This document shows, one piece after another, positions 35,499 to 44,250 of a stretch of 64,000 nt of DNA; the first letter of the stretch is position 1, and each line of letters starts with the position of its first letter. The position numbers and the translations under genes were made by a program. The stretch lies in NCBI RefSeq assembly GCF_020873875.1, contig NZ_JAHWGU010000024.1:62001-126000 (forward strand), read 5' to 3'. The notes beneath the pieces were generated by a model. That model saw only the letters and a program-made list of their open reading frames with translations. It did not search any database and was not told where the DNA came from. Origin of the DNA: Actinoplanes sp. DH11 (GTDB lineage Bacteria > Actinomycetota > Actinomycetes > Mycobacteriales > Micromonosporaceae).

Positions 35499-36319
35499 TG
35501 CCGGATCGCCTTCTGGTAGTCGGCCTCGTCGCCGTCGAGGTAACGCGCCCGGAACGTGTCCCAGCCGGTCGTCGCGTACTCCCGCTGGAAGGCCTCGTCC
35601 CGGCCGTAGTCGGGGACGCAGCTGGTGAAGTGCGCGCCGTGCGGGGTGGCCACGACGGCGTCGATCATCGAGCGGTTGGTCAGCAGGGTCTGCGGGGGAC
35701 CGGCGCCGACGAGGTCGGCGGTGCTCAGGATCCGCTCGCAGGAGAGCACGCGCTGCTTCGCGGCCAGGCAGAACAGGTCGTCGAAGTAGGGGTCCGGGCC
35801 CAGGTAGCGGCCGTTGCCGTGCGCGTCGGCGCGGTTCAGGTGGATCAGCGCGACGTCGAGGGGCAGGGCCGGCACGGCGACGAGTTCGGTGTCGTCGGCG
35901 TAGGGGGAGCGGACCGTGCGCAGGCCCGGGTTCACCCGCATCACGTCGGAGCCGAGGCCGGCCCGGATCGGCAGGAACGGCAGCCGGTGCGCGGCGGCGA
36001 GCAGGCCCCAGTGGAGCATCCCCTCGTCGTACTCGGTGAGGGCGATCTCCCCGCTGGTCCGGGCCCGGCCGAAGTGTGGTTCCAGCGGGATGCTGTCCAG
36101 CGAGACGAAGCCGGTGACCACCCGGCGGACACACCCGGCGGCGACCAGCAGCCCCACGTCGGGGCCGCCGTAGGAGACGATCGTCAGGTCCCGGCGGCCG
36201 GCCCGGACCAGCGCCCGGACCAGGGCCATCGGTTTGCGCCGTGACCCCCACCCGCCGATCCCGACGGTCATCCCGTCCCGGACCCCGGCGACCGCCTCGT
36301 CGACGTCGGCGACGCTCAC
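35495..36319 (-). CDS. ipdA: IpdA, alpha subunit of COCHEA-CoA hydrolase
   Basis: A 274-residue family I CoA-transferase alpha-fold protein. Features are the N-terminal VRDGMTVGIGGWGSRRKPMALVRAL, TIVSYGGPDVGLLVAAG, and IHLNRADAHGNGRYLGPDPYFDD. With IpdB it forms the hydrolase for COCHEA-CoA. GTG at 36319 overlaps the echA20 stop (GTGA), so translation is coupled. Transcription starts upstream of echA20 near the KstR2-type site. Confidence 0.9.
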   Translation of the reverse strand: MSVADVDEAVAGVRDGMTVGIGGWGSRRKPMALVRALVRAGRRDLTIVSYGGPDVGLLVAAGCVRRVVTGFVSLDSIPLEPHFGRARTSGEIALTEYDEGMLHWGLLAAAHRLPFLPIRAGLGSDVMRVNPGLRTVRSPYADDTELVAVPALPLDVALIHLNRADAHGNGRYLGPDPYFDDLFCLAAKQRVLSCERILSTADLVGAGPPQTLLTNRSMIDAVVATPHGAHFTSCVPDYGRDEAFQREYATTGWDTFRARYLDGDEADYQKAIRQ

Positions 36320-37056
36320 CGGGACTCCTCCACGAACCGCTGCCGGGCCCGGTCGCCGGCGCCGTCGAGGTTCAGCTCGAACGTGAACCCCTGCTCGAAC
36401 CGGTAGGACCGCCGCACGTCGACCGGGTCGATGCCGTTGAGCGACTCCTTGGCCCGGCGGATCACCACCGGGTCCTTGGCCGCGACCTCCGCCGCCACCC
36501 GCCGCGCCGCCGCACGCAGCGCGGCGCCCGGCACCACCTCGAGGACCGTCCCGAAGCGCAACAGGTCCCGCGCCGGCACCGTCCGGCAGGTGTAGACCAT
36601 GGTCCGCATCAGCTGGTGCGGCACGAGCCGGGCCAGGTGGGTCGCCGCACCGAGCGCCCCGCGGTCGACCTCGGGCAACCCGAACACCGCGTCCCCCGCG
36701 GCGATCACCAGGTCGGCGTTGCCGGCCAGGCCGACACCGCCGCCGAGGCAGAACCCCTGCACCGCCGCGATCACTGGCACCTGACACTCGTAGACCGCGG
36801 CGAACGCGGCCGCGCACCCCCGGTTGGCCGCGAGCAGCGCCTCGTGGCCGGGGGTCCGCTGCATCTCCTTGATGTCGACACCGGCGCAGAACCCGCGGCC
36901 CTCGGCGGCCAGCACCACGACGCGGGTGCCGGGGTCGGCGCCCGCCGCGGTGAGCGCGCCGGCCAGCTCGAACCAGCCGGCGGCGGGCAGGGCGTTGACC
37001 GGCGGGAAGTCGATCACCACTTCGGTGATCGCTCCCGACCGCACCCGTACGCCCAT
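36316..37056 (-). CDS. echA20: EchA20, ring-opening hydrolase of the crotonase family
   Basis: A 246-residue crotonase-fold enzyme. It has ITEVVIDFPPVNALP, LAAEGRGFCAGVDIKEMQ, VQGFCLGGGVGLAGNADLV and FGLPEVDRGALGAATHL, matching EchA20, which hydrolyses ring D of HIEC-CoA to give COCHEA-CoA. It is the first gene of the echA20-ipdABC unit and is divergent from an SDR gene, as in Mycobacterium. Confidence 0.9.
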   Translation of the reverse strand: MGVRVRSGAITEVVIDFPPVNALPAAGWFELAGALTAAGADPGTRVVVLAAEGRGFCAGVDIKEMQRTPGHEALLAANRGCAAAFAAVYECQVPVIAAVQGFCLGGGVGLAGNADLVIAAGDAVFGLPEVDRGALGAATHLARLVPHQLMRTMVYTCRTVPARDLLRFGTVLEVVPGAALRAAARRVAAEVAAKDPVVIRRAKESLNGIDPVDVRRSYRFEQGFTFELNLDGAGDRARQRFVEESR

Positions 37057-37069
37057 GCCGGGGAGCCTA

Positions 37070-37083
37070 ACCTAGCGCTTGCT
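37070..37083. promoter_or_regulatory. KstR2-type operator between echA20 and SDR gene
   Basis: On the minus strand AGCAAGCGCTAGGT fits AnCAAGnnCTTGnT except for one base. It is centred in the 49-base gap between two divergent HIP-pathway genes. Confidence 0.65.
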
Positions 37084-37105
37084 CGGGTAGCTAGGATCGA
37101 CGGGC

Positions 37106-37834
37106 ATGGAAGCCTTCGACCTCACCGGCCGGGCGGTGGTCGTCACCGGCGGGACCCGTGGCATTGGCGCCGCCATCACCGGCGCCTACCGGGCCGCCGG
37201 CGCGCGCGTGCTGGTCTGCGGCCGGACCCTGCCCGAGCCGGCCGACGACGACTTCTTCCGTGCCGACGTGCGCGATCCCTGCCAGGCGGCGGCGCTGATC
37301 GCCGAGGCGGTGCGGCGGTTCGGGCGGCTCGACGTGGTCGTCAACAACGCCGGCGGCAGTCCGCAGGTCTTCGCCGACGTGGCCTCGCCGCGGCTGCACG
37401 CCGCGGTCGTCGACCTCAACCTGGTCGCGCCGCTGCACGTCTCGCAGGCGGCCCACGCGGTGCTGCGCGACCAGCCGGGCGGCGGCGTCATCCTGATGAT
37501 CAGCAGCGTGAGCGGGGTGCGGCCGTCGCCGGGGACCGCCGCCTACGGCGCCGCCAAGGCCGGTCTGCTGCATCTGGCGGCGTCGCTCGCGGTGGAGTGG
37601 GGCCCGGGTGTACGGGTGAACAGCCTGATCGTCGGCCCGGTGGACACCGGCGCGCCCGGCTCGGCGGCATCGCGGCACCTGGTCGCCGGCCGGGCGGCCA
37701 CGCCCGAGGACGTCGCGGACGCCTGCCTGCTGCTGTCGTCGCCGCTGGCCGGGCACGTCAGCGGCGCGGCGCTCGCCGTGCACGGCGGCGGCGAATGGCC
37801 GGCCTCTCTGGCGGACCTGCGTCCCGGGGCGTAG
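37106..37834 (+). CDS. Short-chain dehydrogenase, HIP-pathway type
   Basis: A 242-residue SDR with the cofactor loop VVVTGGTRGIGAAIT, LDVVVNNAGG, catalytic serine in MISSVSG and YGAAKAG for the Tyr-Lys pair. Position opposite echA20 and the shared KstR2-type site match the mycobacterial SDR next to echA20. A hydroxyacyl-CoA or ketone step on ring C/D fragments is likely, but the exact reaction is not established. It is followed after 40 bases by an aldehyde dehydrogenase gene with its own KstR-type box. Confidence 0.85.
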   Translation: MEAFDLTGRAVVVTGGTRGIGAAITGAYRAAGARVLVCGRTLPEPADDDFFRADVRDPCQAAALIAEAVRRFGRLDVVVNNAGGSPQVFADVASPRLHAAVVDLNLVAPLHVSQAAHAVLRDQPGGGVILMISSVSGVRPSPGTAAYGAAKAGLLHLAASLAVEWGPGVRVNSLIVGPVDTGAPGSAASRHLVAGRAATPEDVADACLLLSSPLAGHVSGAALAVHGGGEWPASLADLRPGA

Positions 37835-37847
37835 ATTCGGCGGAAAT

Positions 37848-37861
37848 TAGAACACGTTCCA
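37848..37861. promoter_or_regulatory. KstR-type operator upstream of aldehyde dehydrogenase
   Basis: TAGAACACGTTCCA matches every fixed base of the consensus and ends 13 bases before the GTG at 37875. Confidence 0.75.
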
Positions 37862-37874
37862 GTGGAGGTGCGCG

Positions 37875-39383
37875 GTGGTCCTCTCGATCAAGTCGAAGCG
37901 CGACGAACTCGGCATCTCCACCGGTGAGCTGCTGATCGGCGGTTCCTGGCGGCCGGCCGCCGACGGGCGCACCTGGGTGCACCCGCATCCGGCCACCGGC
38001 GAGGAGGTCGGCGCGTTCGCGGTCGCCGGCGTCGCCGACGTCGACGCCGCCGTGCGGGCCGCGCGCCGGGCCTTCGATGAGGGCCCGTGGCCGCGCACCC
38101 GGGCCAAGGAGCGGATCCGCGTGCTGCGCCGGATCGCCGACGCCATCCGCGCGGACGCCACCGATCTGCTGGCGACGCAGTCCCTCGACAACGGGGTGCC
38201 GATCAGTTTCGGCCAGACGTACGCGATGTCGGTCGAGTGCGTGGCCGACGTCTTCGAGCACCACGCCGGCTGGGTCGACAAGCTGGCCGGCGAGACGCTG
38301 CCCGGCTATCAGGGCGGCGAGCACCTGGTGTTCACCCTGCGCGAGCCGGTCGGCGTGGTCGCCGCGGTCATCCCGTGGAACGGCCCGCTGCTGCTGGCCG
38401 CGCAGAAACTCGCGCCCGCGCTGGCCGCCGGCTGCACGGTGGTGCTCAAGCCGAGCGAGCTCGCGACGTTCGCCGCGCTGCGCCTGGCCCGGATCGTCGA
38501 GGCGGCCGGCCTGCCCGAGGGCGTGCTGAACGTGGTGACCGGTCCCGGCGAGCCGACCGGCGAGGCGCTGATCAACCACCCGCTGGTCGACAAGATCACC
38601 TTCACCGGCAGCCGCGAGGTCGGGCGCCGGGTGCTGACCGCGGCCGCCGCCGGGGTGAAACGGACCAGCCTGGAGCTCGGCGGCAAGAGCCCGTCCCTGG
38701 TCTTCGCCGACGCGGACGTCTACGCGGCCGCCACCACCACGATGGGCACGGTGACGCTCGGCCTCTCCGGCCAGGCCTGCGTGGCGCAGAGCCGGGCGCT
38801 GGTGCACCGGGACGTCTACGACGAGTTCCTGGCGATCACCGAGGCGATGGCCGCCCTGGTCAACTACGGCGACCCGTTCCATCCGGAGACCACCGCCTCG
38901 CCGCTGATCAGCGAGCGCCAGGTGGACCGGGTGCTCGGCTACATCGAGCGCGGCCGGGCCGAGGGCGCCCGCCTGGTCGTCGGCGGCGGACGGCCGGACG
39001 GTGAGCTGGCGGCCGGCAACTTCGTCTCGCCGACGGTCTTCGCGGACGTCCGCAACGACGCCACCATCGCCCGCGAGGAGATCTTCGGCCCGGTGCTGGC
39101 CGTGGTGCCGTTCGCCGACGAGGAGGAGGCGGTGCGGCTGGCCAACGACACCACGTACGGCCTGGCCGCCACGGTCTGGACCACCGACGTGAAACGGGCG
39201 ATGCGGCTGGTCCGGGCGGTCCGGGCCGGGACCGTCGGGGTGAACGGTTACCAGCTGGAGCCGCACGTCGCCTTCGGCGGGTTCGGGCAGTCCGGCCTGG
39301 GCCGGGAGGGCGGCCGGGCGTCCGTCGAGGCATACACCGAGATCAAGACGGTGCTCATCCCGACGACCGACGAGATGATGTAG
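37875..39383 (+). CDS. NAD-dependent aldehyde dehydrogenase
   Basis: A 502-residue ALDH-superfamily enzyme. Landmarks are VIPWNGPLLLAAQKLAPALAAG, ITFTGSREVGRR, the general-base glutamate in LELGGKSPSL, the catalytic cysteine in LSGQACVAQSR and EEIFGPVLAVVPF. The KstR-type motif immediately upstream indicates induction with steroids, for example oxidation of a C26 aldehyde after CYP125, though that substrate is inferred only from context. GTG start at 37875. Confidence 0.87.
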   Translation: MVLSIKSKRDELGISTGELLIGGSWRPAADGRTWVHPHPATGEEVGAFAVAGVADVDAAVRAARRAFDEGPWPRTRAKERIRVLRRIADAIRADATDLLATQSLDNGVPISFGQTYAMSVECVADVFEHHAGWVDKLAGETLPGYQGGEHLVFTLREPVGVVAAVIPWNGPLLLAAQKLAPALAAGCTVVLKPSELATFAALRLARIVEAAGLPEGVLNVVTGPGEPTGEALINHPLVDKITFTGSREVGRRVLTAAAAGVKRTSLELGGKSPSLVFADADVYAAATTTMGTVTLGLSGQACVAQSRALVHRDVYDEFLAITEAMAALVNYGDPFHPETTASPLISERQVDRVLGYIERGRAEGARLVVGGGRPDGELAAGNFVSPTVFADVRNDATIAREEIFGPVLAVVPFADEEEAVRLANDTTYGLAATVWTTDVKRAMRLVRAVRAGTVGVNGYQLEPHVAFGGFGQSGLGREGGRASVEAYTEIKTVLIPTTDEMM

Positions 39384-39389
39384 ATTCCG

Positions 39390-39414
39390 TTCCTAGACGA
39401 CAGTCGTCTAGGAA
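39390..39414. promoter_or_regulatory. 25-bp palindromic operator upstream of MBL hydrolase
   Basis: TTCCTAGACGAC, one central A, then its exact reverse complement. It lies 13 bases before the TTG start of the metallohydrolase gene, where a TetR-type dimer would block transcription. The convergent tetR gene at 40381-40995 is the obvious candidate regulator. Confidence 0.75.
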
Positions 39415-39427
39415 AAGGGGCTGGGGC

Positions 39428-40450
39428 TTGCGCATCGAGAAACTGGCGGGCGGGCTCGTCTCGATCCCCGTGCCGATCCCGGACAATCCGCTGCGCTACA
39501 CGTTGTCGTACCTGATCCCCGGCGACCACGGCCTCGTCGTGGTCGACCCCGGATGGGACAGCGAGGCCGGCTGGTCCGCCCTCAAGACCGGCCTCGCCGC
39601 GGCCGGCGCGACACCGGCCGACGTCACCGGCGTCGTGCTCACCCACGTGCACCCCGACCACCACGGCCTGACCGCCCGGCTGCGCGACGCCGCCGGCGCC
39701 TGGGTCGCCATGCACCCGGCCGAGCGCGCGTCGATGCTGCGCGACCGGCAGACCCCGCCCAGCCGGGCGCTCGGCGACTGGCTGCGCGGGCTCGCCGTGC
39801 CGGCCGACGAGATCGACCACCTGCTCGGCACGTTCGGCGCCGACGTGGACCGGCACTTCGCCCCGCTCGCCGACGCCGACGTGCTCCTCGAGGACGGCGA
39901 CCTGGTGCCGCTGGCCGGGCGCCGGCTGCGGGCGGTCTGGACGCCCGGGCACACCCCAGGCCACCTCTGCCTGCTCGAACCTGACGTGGGAGTGCTGCTC
40001 ACCGGCGACCACGTGCTGCCCCGGATCAGCCCCAACATCGGCCTCCAGCTGACCGGCGGCGACCCGCTGGGCGACTACCTCGGCTCGCTGGACAAGGTCG
40101 CCGCCTACGACGCGTACGAGGCGCTGCCCGGCCACGAACACCGGTTCCGGGGCATCGCGGCCCGGGCCGCCGCCCTGGACGCGCACCACCGGGACCGCTG
40201 CGCCGAGATCGTCGACACGGTCGGCCGGCTCGGCACACCCACCGTCTGGGAGGTGGCCGCGGCGCTGACCTGGTCCCGGCCCTGGGAGAAGATCGGCCCG
40301 ATGCGGGTCGGCGCGGTCGCCGAGACGGCCGCGCACATCGAACTGCTGGTGTCCGCCGGCCGGCTGGCCAGGTCCGGCGGTTACGTGACGGCGCTGAGCA
40401 CGAAGTCGACGAGCTCCTCGGCGTACCGGTCGGCGCCCGCCGCCACCTGA
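39428..40450 (+). CDS. Metallo-beta-lactamase-fold hydrolase
   Basis: A 340-residue MBL-fold protein. The metal motif is VLTHVHPDHHGL (HxHxDH), with further ligands in TPGHTPGHLCLLE, LLTGDHVLP and ALPGHEHRF. It resembles thioesterase- or glyoxalase-II-like hydrolases found beside acyl-CoA pathways. TTG at 39428 is the only start consistent with the conserved N-terminus. Regulation is by the 25-bp palindrome just upstream, not a KstR-type box. The last 70 bases overlap the end of the convergent tetR gene. Confidence 0.83.
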   Translation: MRIEKLAGGLVSIPVPIPDNPLRYTLSYLIPGDHGLVVVDPGWDSEAGWSALKTGLAAAGATPADVTGVVLTHVHPDHHGLTARLRDAAGAWVAMHPAERASMLRDRQTPPSRALGDWLRGLAVPADEIDHLLGTFGADVDRHFAPLADADVLLEDGDLVPLAGRRLRAVWTPGHTPGHLCLLEPDVGVLLTGDHVLPRISPNIGLQLTGGDPLGDYLGSLDKVAAYDAYEALPGHEHRFRGIAARAAALDAHHRDRCAEIVDTVGRLGTPTVWEVAAALTWSRPWEKIGPMRVGAVAETAAHIELLVSAGRLARSGGYVTALSTKSTSSSAYRSAPAAT

Positions 40451-40995
40451 TCACGCAGCCGGGCCGGTGTGACGAGCGCGTGATTGAGCGCGCCACCGCT
40501 GATCGTGTCCAGCAGCAGCGTCACGCTGGTGTCCGGGCCCAGCTGACCACGGTCTATGCCGCGCCGCACGATCGCGCGCGCGGCCGCCGCCTGCGACCCG
40601 CGGAACCGGTCCAGGTGCTCCTGCCCGGCCGGGACGCTGGCCGCCTCCAGGGTCAGCCGCAGCACCGCGCCGCCGTCCGCGCCCAGGAACGCGCCGAGCA
40701 CCTGCCGGGCCAGCGCCACCAGGTCGTCGCGCACCGAACCCGTGTCGATGTCGCGCACCCCGGAGAGCCGGGTCGCGAGGGCCGTCGCCAGCAGCGCCTC
40801 CTTGTTCGGCCAGCGCAGATAGATGGAAGCCTTGCCGACCCCGGCGCGGCGGGCCACCGCGTCCACCGAGAACCCGGCCCAGCCGTGCGCGCCGAACAGC
40901 TCGGCGGCGGCGCGGGTGATCCGCTCGTCCACCTCCGGGTCGCGGGGCCGCCCGGCCGGGTTTCCCGCGGGCCCGGCTTGGTTTCCGGCAGACAT
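40381..40995 (-). CDS. TetR-family repressor
   Basis: A 204-residue TetR regulator. The N-terminal DNA-binding domain reads ERITRAAAELFGAHGWAGFSVDAVARRAGVGKASIYLRWPNKEALL, with a variable C-terminal ligand domain containing RFRGSQAAAARAIVRRGIDRG. A short Gly/Pro-rich leader precedes it. The likely target is the palindrome at 39390-39414. It is not KstR or KstR2, whose recognition helix differs. Confidence 0.82.
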   Translation of the reverse strand: MSAGNQAGPAGNPAGRPRDPEVDERITRAAAELFGAHGWAGFSVDAVARRAGVGKASIYLRWPNKEALLATALATRLSGVRDIDTGSVRDDLVALARQVLGAFLGADGGAVLRLTLEAASVPAGQEHLDRFRGSQAAAARAIVRRGIDRGQLGPDTSVTLLLDTISGGALNHALVTPARLRDQVAAGADRYAEELVDFVLSAVT

Positions 40996-41006
40996 GGTGG
41001 ATGAGA

Positions 41007-41459
41007 TTAGCCGAGCAGCTTGCGATGATCCCAGCTGACGACGCGGTGGGGCTCCACGACGAAAGCGCACCGTTTGCGCGCGGCCTGCGTGACGTACGCG
41101 TCCAGCGCGTCCCGCGGCACGTCCGGCATCCGGGCCGCGATCAGCCGGCCCACCCCGGTCACGCCGGCCAGATCGTCGATCCGCCGCGCCACCCCGGTCA
41201 GCTGCACGCCGCGCAACTCGAAGTAGTCCTCACCCGTCTCCACCAGGCAGGTCAGCCGCGGGTCGCGGGTCAGGTTGACCGCCTTCTGCGAGGCCCGGTA
41301 CGTCCAGAACGCGACCCGGCCCTCGGTCAGCCCGAAGAACATCGTCACCAGGTGCGGGGTTCCGTCCGGATTGATCGTCGCGAGGTGCGTCTTGCGGGCG
41401 GCCGACAGCAGCCCGCTGATCTCGTCGCCGGTCATCGACACCGTCTCGCGCTGCTTCAC
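41007..41459 (-). CDS. PPOX-class F420/FMN-dependent split-barrel protein
   Basis: A 150-residue split-barrel protein. It shows KTHLATINPDGTPHLVTMFFGL, VAFWTYRASQKAVNLTRDPRLTCLVETGEDYFELRGVQLTG and FVVEPHRVVSWDHRKL, typical of F420-dependent reductases of the pyridoxamine-oxidase-like superfamily. GTG at 41459 overlaps the stop of the upstream SDR gene, so they are co-translated. A redox step in the same pathway is likely; the substrate is unknown. Confidence 0.82.
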   Translation of the reverse strand: MKQRETVSMTGDEISGLLSAARKTHLATINPDGTPHLVTMFFGLTEGRVAFWTYRASQKAVNLTRDPRLTCLVETGEDYFELRGVQLTGVARRIDDLAGVTGVGRLIAARMPDVPRDALDAYVTQAARKRCAFVVEPHRVVSWDHRKLLG

Positions 41460-42370
41460 CGGGCCTCCGCACCGAACGTCGTATCGGCCAGCGGTAATGT
41501 CTCGTCGCACACGAAACCCGGTCGCGGCGGATCCTCGGTGAAGACCGCACTCAGCGCGGCGTCCAGCTCGCCCGGTGTCCACACGCCCGTCGCCGCCCGG
41601 AACGTGGCCCGGACCGTCGGCGGCCCGAGCACCGCCACCACGTCACCGTGCACCACGAACACCTCGCCGGTGACCCGCTCACCGGCCGGCCCGGCCAGGT
41701 GCAGCACCAGCGGAGCGACGTGCGCCGCGTCCATCGGGTCGGCACCCTGCGGTGGTGGGCCCATCAAAGCCCCCGTCATCGCGGTGCGGGCGCGCGGGCA
41801 GATGGCGTTCGCCCGTACCCCATAAGTCGCGCAACCCCGCGCCGTCGCCAGCGTCAAAGCGACGATGCCGCCCTTGGCGGCGGCATAATTGGCCTGCCCG
41901 GCCGAGCCGAGCAGAAAGGCCTCCGAGGCGGTGTTGACGATCCTGGCGTACGCGGGCCGCCCCTCCCGCTTAGCCAGGTCCCGCCAGTAGGCGGTGGCGA
42001 GCCGCGTCGTCACGAAATGCCCGCGCAGGTGCACCCGGACCACGGTGTCCCACTCCTGCTCCGACATCGAGAAGATCATCCGGTCGCGGAGCACCCCGGC
42101 GTTGTTGACCACGACGTCCAGGCCGCCGAACGAGCCCGTGGCGGCCGCCAGCAACGCCTCGGCGGTGGACCATTCGGCGACGTCGCCGGCGCACGCGACC
42201 GCCTCGCCGCCGGCCGCGCGGATCCGTTCCACGGTTTCGTCGAGCGCCGGCCCCGCCAAGTCGTTGAGCACGACCCGCGCGCCGGCGGCGGCGAGGGCCG
42301 TCGCCTCGGCCGCGCCCAGCCCTTGCCCGGCCCCCGTCACGATCGCGACCCGTCCGTCCATGTCACTCAC
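41456..42370 (-). CDS. Short-chain dehydrogenase, 304 residues
   Basis: A 304-residue SDR with VAIVTGAGQGLGAAEATALA, LDVVVNNAGVLRDRMIF, catalytic serine in VNTASEAF and NYAAAKGGIVALT. A C-terminal extension of about 50 residues beyond the usual SDR length ends in CDETLPLADTTFGAEAR. Length and sequence fit the Rv3548c-type dehydrogenase of the mycobacterial HIP cluster. It is the second gene of a three-gene minus-strand unit. GTG start at 42370. Confidence 0.84.
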   Translation of the reverse strand: MSDMDGRVAIVTGAGQGLGAAEATALAAAGARVVLNDLAGPALDETVERIRAAGGEAVACAGDVAEWSTAEALLAAATGSFGGLDVVVNNAGVLRDRMIFSMSEQEWDTVVRVHLRGHFVTTRLATAYWRDLAKREGRPAYARIVNTASEAFLLGSAGQANYAAAKGGIVALTLATARGCATYGVRANAICPRARTAMTGALMGPPPQGADPMDAAHVAPLVLHLAGPAGERVTGEVFVVHGDVVAVLGPPTVRATFRAATGVWTPGELDAALSAVFTEDPPRPGFVCDETLPLADTTFGAEAR

Positions 42371-42489
42371 CCGTTCCGCCCGTCTGCCGCTCTCTCGCCC
42401 GCCGCCCGTGCCGCTGTTTCCGCCGTCCGCCCGTTGCCTTTCTTCGCCCGCCGCCCTTTTTCGCTCGCGGCCGTTGCCGCCCGGCCGGC

Positions 42490-43242
42490 TCAGTAGCCGG
42501 GCCCGCTGAGCAGGCCGCCGTCGGCCAGGAACTCGGCGCCGGTGGTGTAGGACGACTCGTCCGAGGCCAGGAACGCGACAAGCCGGGAAATCTCCACCGG
42601 CTCGGCGAACCGGGCGATCGGCAGAGCCTTGAGGAACCCGCTGCCGTCCACCGCCGTCATGGTCTGCGCCGCGGCCAAGGCCATCGAGGTCAGCACCCCG
42701 CCGGGGTGCACCGAGTTGACCCGGATGCCGAGCGGCCCCAGCTCCTGCGCCGCCGACCGGGTCAGCCCGCGCACACCGAACTTGCTGGCGCTGTAGGCCG
42801 CGAGCCCGGCCGCTCCGGCGATGCCCTCGATCGACGAGATGTTCACGATCGAGCCGCCCCCGGCCGCACGCATCACCGGGACGACCTGCCGGATGCCGAG
42901 CCAGGAACCGACCAGGTTGACATCGAGGACGTGGCGGAACTCGGCCGGGTCCATCTCCGCGACCGGCCCGTGCCGCAGAATCCCGGCGTTGTTGACGAGC
43001 ACGTCCACCCGGCCGTACGCCTCGACCGCCGCCGTCACCGCCCCCGCCCAGTCGTCCGCACTCGTCACGTCCTGCCGGACGAACACCCCGCCGACCTCCA
43101 CGGCGACCCGCCGGCCCTTCTCCTCGAGCACGTCACCGATCACCACCCGGGCGCCCTCGGCGGTGAAGTGCCGGGCATGCGCCTTACCCATGCCGCGCGC
43201 CCCACCCGTGATCAGCGCGACCTTGCCGTCGAGCCGCCCCAT
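42490..43242 (-). CDS. Hydroxysteroid dehydrogenase-like SDR
   Basis: A 250-residue SDR with VALITGGARGMGKAHARHF, VDVLVNNAGILRHGP, INISSIEG-like NISSIEGIAGAAGLAAYSASKFGVRGLT and the ending DESSYTTGAEFLADGGLLSGPG. It resembles 3-alpha/20-beta-hydroxysteroid dehydrogenases of actinobacteria. A KstR2-type motif lies just upstream, so it probably acts on a steroid intermediate; stereochemistry and position cannot be told. Confidence 0.84.
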   Translation of the reverse strand: MGRLDGKVALITGGARGMGKAHARHFTAEGARVVIGDVLEEKGRRVAVEVGGVFVRQDVTSADDWAGAVTAAVEAYGRVDVLVNNAGILRHGPVAEMDPAEFRHVLDVNLVGSWLGIRQVVPVMRAAGGGSIVNISSIEGIAGAAGLAAYSASKFGVRGLTRSAAQELGPLGIRVNSVHPGGVLTSMALAAAQTMTAVDGSGFLKALPIARFAEPVEISRLVAFLASDESSYTTGAEFLADGGLLSGPGY

Positions 43243-43262
43243 AGCGCCTCCCGCCGGAGTGA

Positions 43263-43276
43263 ACCAAACGCTTGCT
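43263..43276. promoter_or_regulatory. KstR2-type operator upstream of SDR operon
   Basis: On the minus strand AGCAAGCGTTTGGT differs from AnCAAGnnCTTGnT at one base and shares 16 of 18 bases with the fadD3-fadE30 site when flanks are included. It lies 20 bases from the SDR start at 43242. Confidence 0.65.
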
Positions 43277-43409
43277 TGGTTACTTACGCTAGAGCGGCGG
43301 GGGCGCTTTGGCTACGGTTCCCGGCCGCGGGCCGGCGGCGGAACCTCGTCCGCGTTGTCGTGGAACGCGCCGAGCCGGCTTGCGCCCACGGCAGTCACGC
43401 GGCGTCTGT

Positions 43410-43700
43410 TGCGGGCGTGAACCGGCGAGGTCGGCTTGCGCTTGTGGCGGCGTTCCTTCGGGCAGTGGCGGGCCGGGGTCGGCTTGCGCTTGTGGCGGTG
43501 TTTTCCAGGCAGTAGCGGGCCGGGGTCGGCTTGCGCTTGTGGTGGTGTTTTTTCCGGGCAGTAGCGGCCGGGGTCGGCTTGCGCTTGGGGCTGTGGCTCG
43601 GCGTTCGTCCGAGCACTAGCGGGCCGGGTCGGCTTGCGGCCGCGGCGGTCAGGCGGCGTTCGTTGCGGGCGCGAGCCGGCGGGGTCGGCTTGCGTCTGCA
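43410..43700. repeat. Imperfect 48-56-bp tandem repeats
   Basis: TCGGCTTGCG recurs at 43431, 43479, 43526, 43574, 43629 and 43685, each time after GGCCGGG-like sequence and usually followed by CTTGTGG. No coding function is visible. Confidence 0.75.
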
Positions 43701-43800
43701 GTGGTCGTCGCTTGTCATCCCCGACCGCGACGCCCGCGCATCAACCCGTATTGCCCCTTTTATTCCCCCGGTGGCGACGGCCGCGCGATTCATGGCGAGA

Positions 43801-43877
43801 TGTTGATCTGCTAGCGCTACGAAATCGCGGTGATCATGGGGGTAAAACAGCAATTTCGCATCGCTAGCAGATCAACA
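43801..43877. repeat. 77-bp palindromic repeat, copy 2
   Basis: Same length and layout as 28971-29047: identical 15-base ends, inverted arms of about 28 bases with three mismatches, and the shared core GTGATCATGGGG. Confidence 0.85.
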
Positions 43878-43959
43878 ACGCCGCTCGGCCGCAACGCAGC
43901 CGCCCACGCAGAGCCGGCTCGGTCGTCGCGGATCGGCCGGGTCGAGAGGCCGCTACGGT

Positions 43960-44250
43960 GTGCGACGGTCGGACCGGCGATTCGCGACGGTGTGCGACGG
44001 CCGGGCCGGCAGCCGCGACGGCCGGGCTGGCAAGCCGCGACGGCTAGGCTGGCAAGCCGTGACGGTGTGGACGGCCGGGCTGGCAAGCCGTGACGGTGTG
44101 CGACGGCCGGGCTGGCAAGCCGTGACGGTGTGGACGGCCGGGTCGGCAGGCCGCGACGGTGTGCGACGGCCGGGCTGGCAAGCCGCGACGGTCGGTCCGG
44201 CACGCTGTGACGGTCGGGTCGGCATCTGCGGCGGTTGGGTCGGCACGCTG
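43960..44250. repeat. GGCAAGCCG tandem repeat array
   Basis: About ten repeats of the form CGGCCGGGCTGGCAAGCCGTGACGG, spaced roughly 20-35 bp, with alternating GTGTGCGA and GTGTGGA linkers. They end about 90 bases before the 3' end of kstR2. Confidence 0.7.

Noticed and set aside
43960-44250. Possible CRISPR or coding repeat protein
   Set aside because: Repeat spacing is irregular, there are no spacers, and every frame gives repetitive Arg/Pro sequence without start signals.
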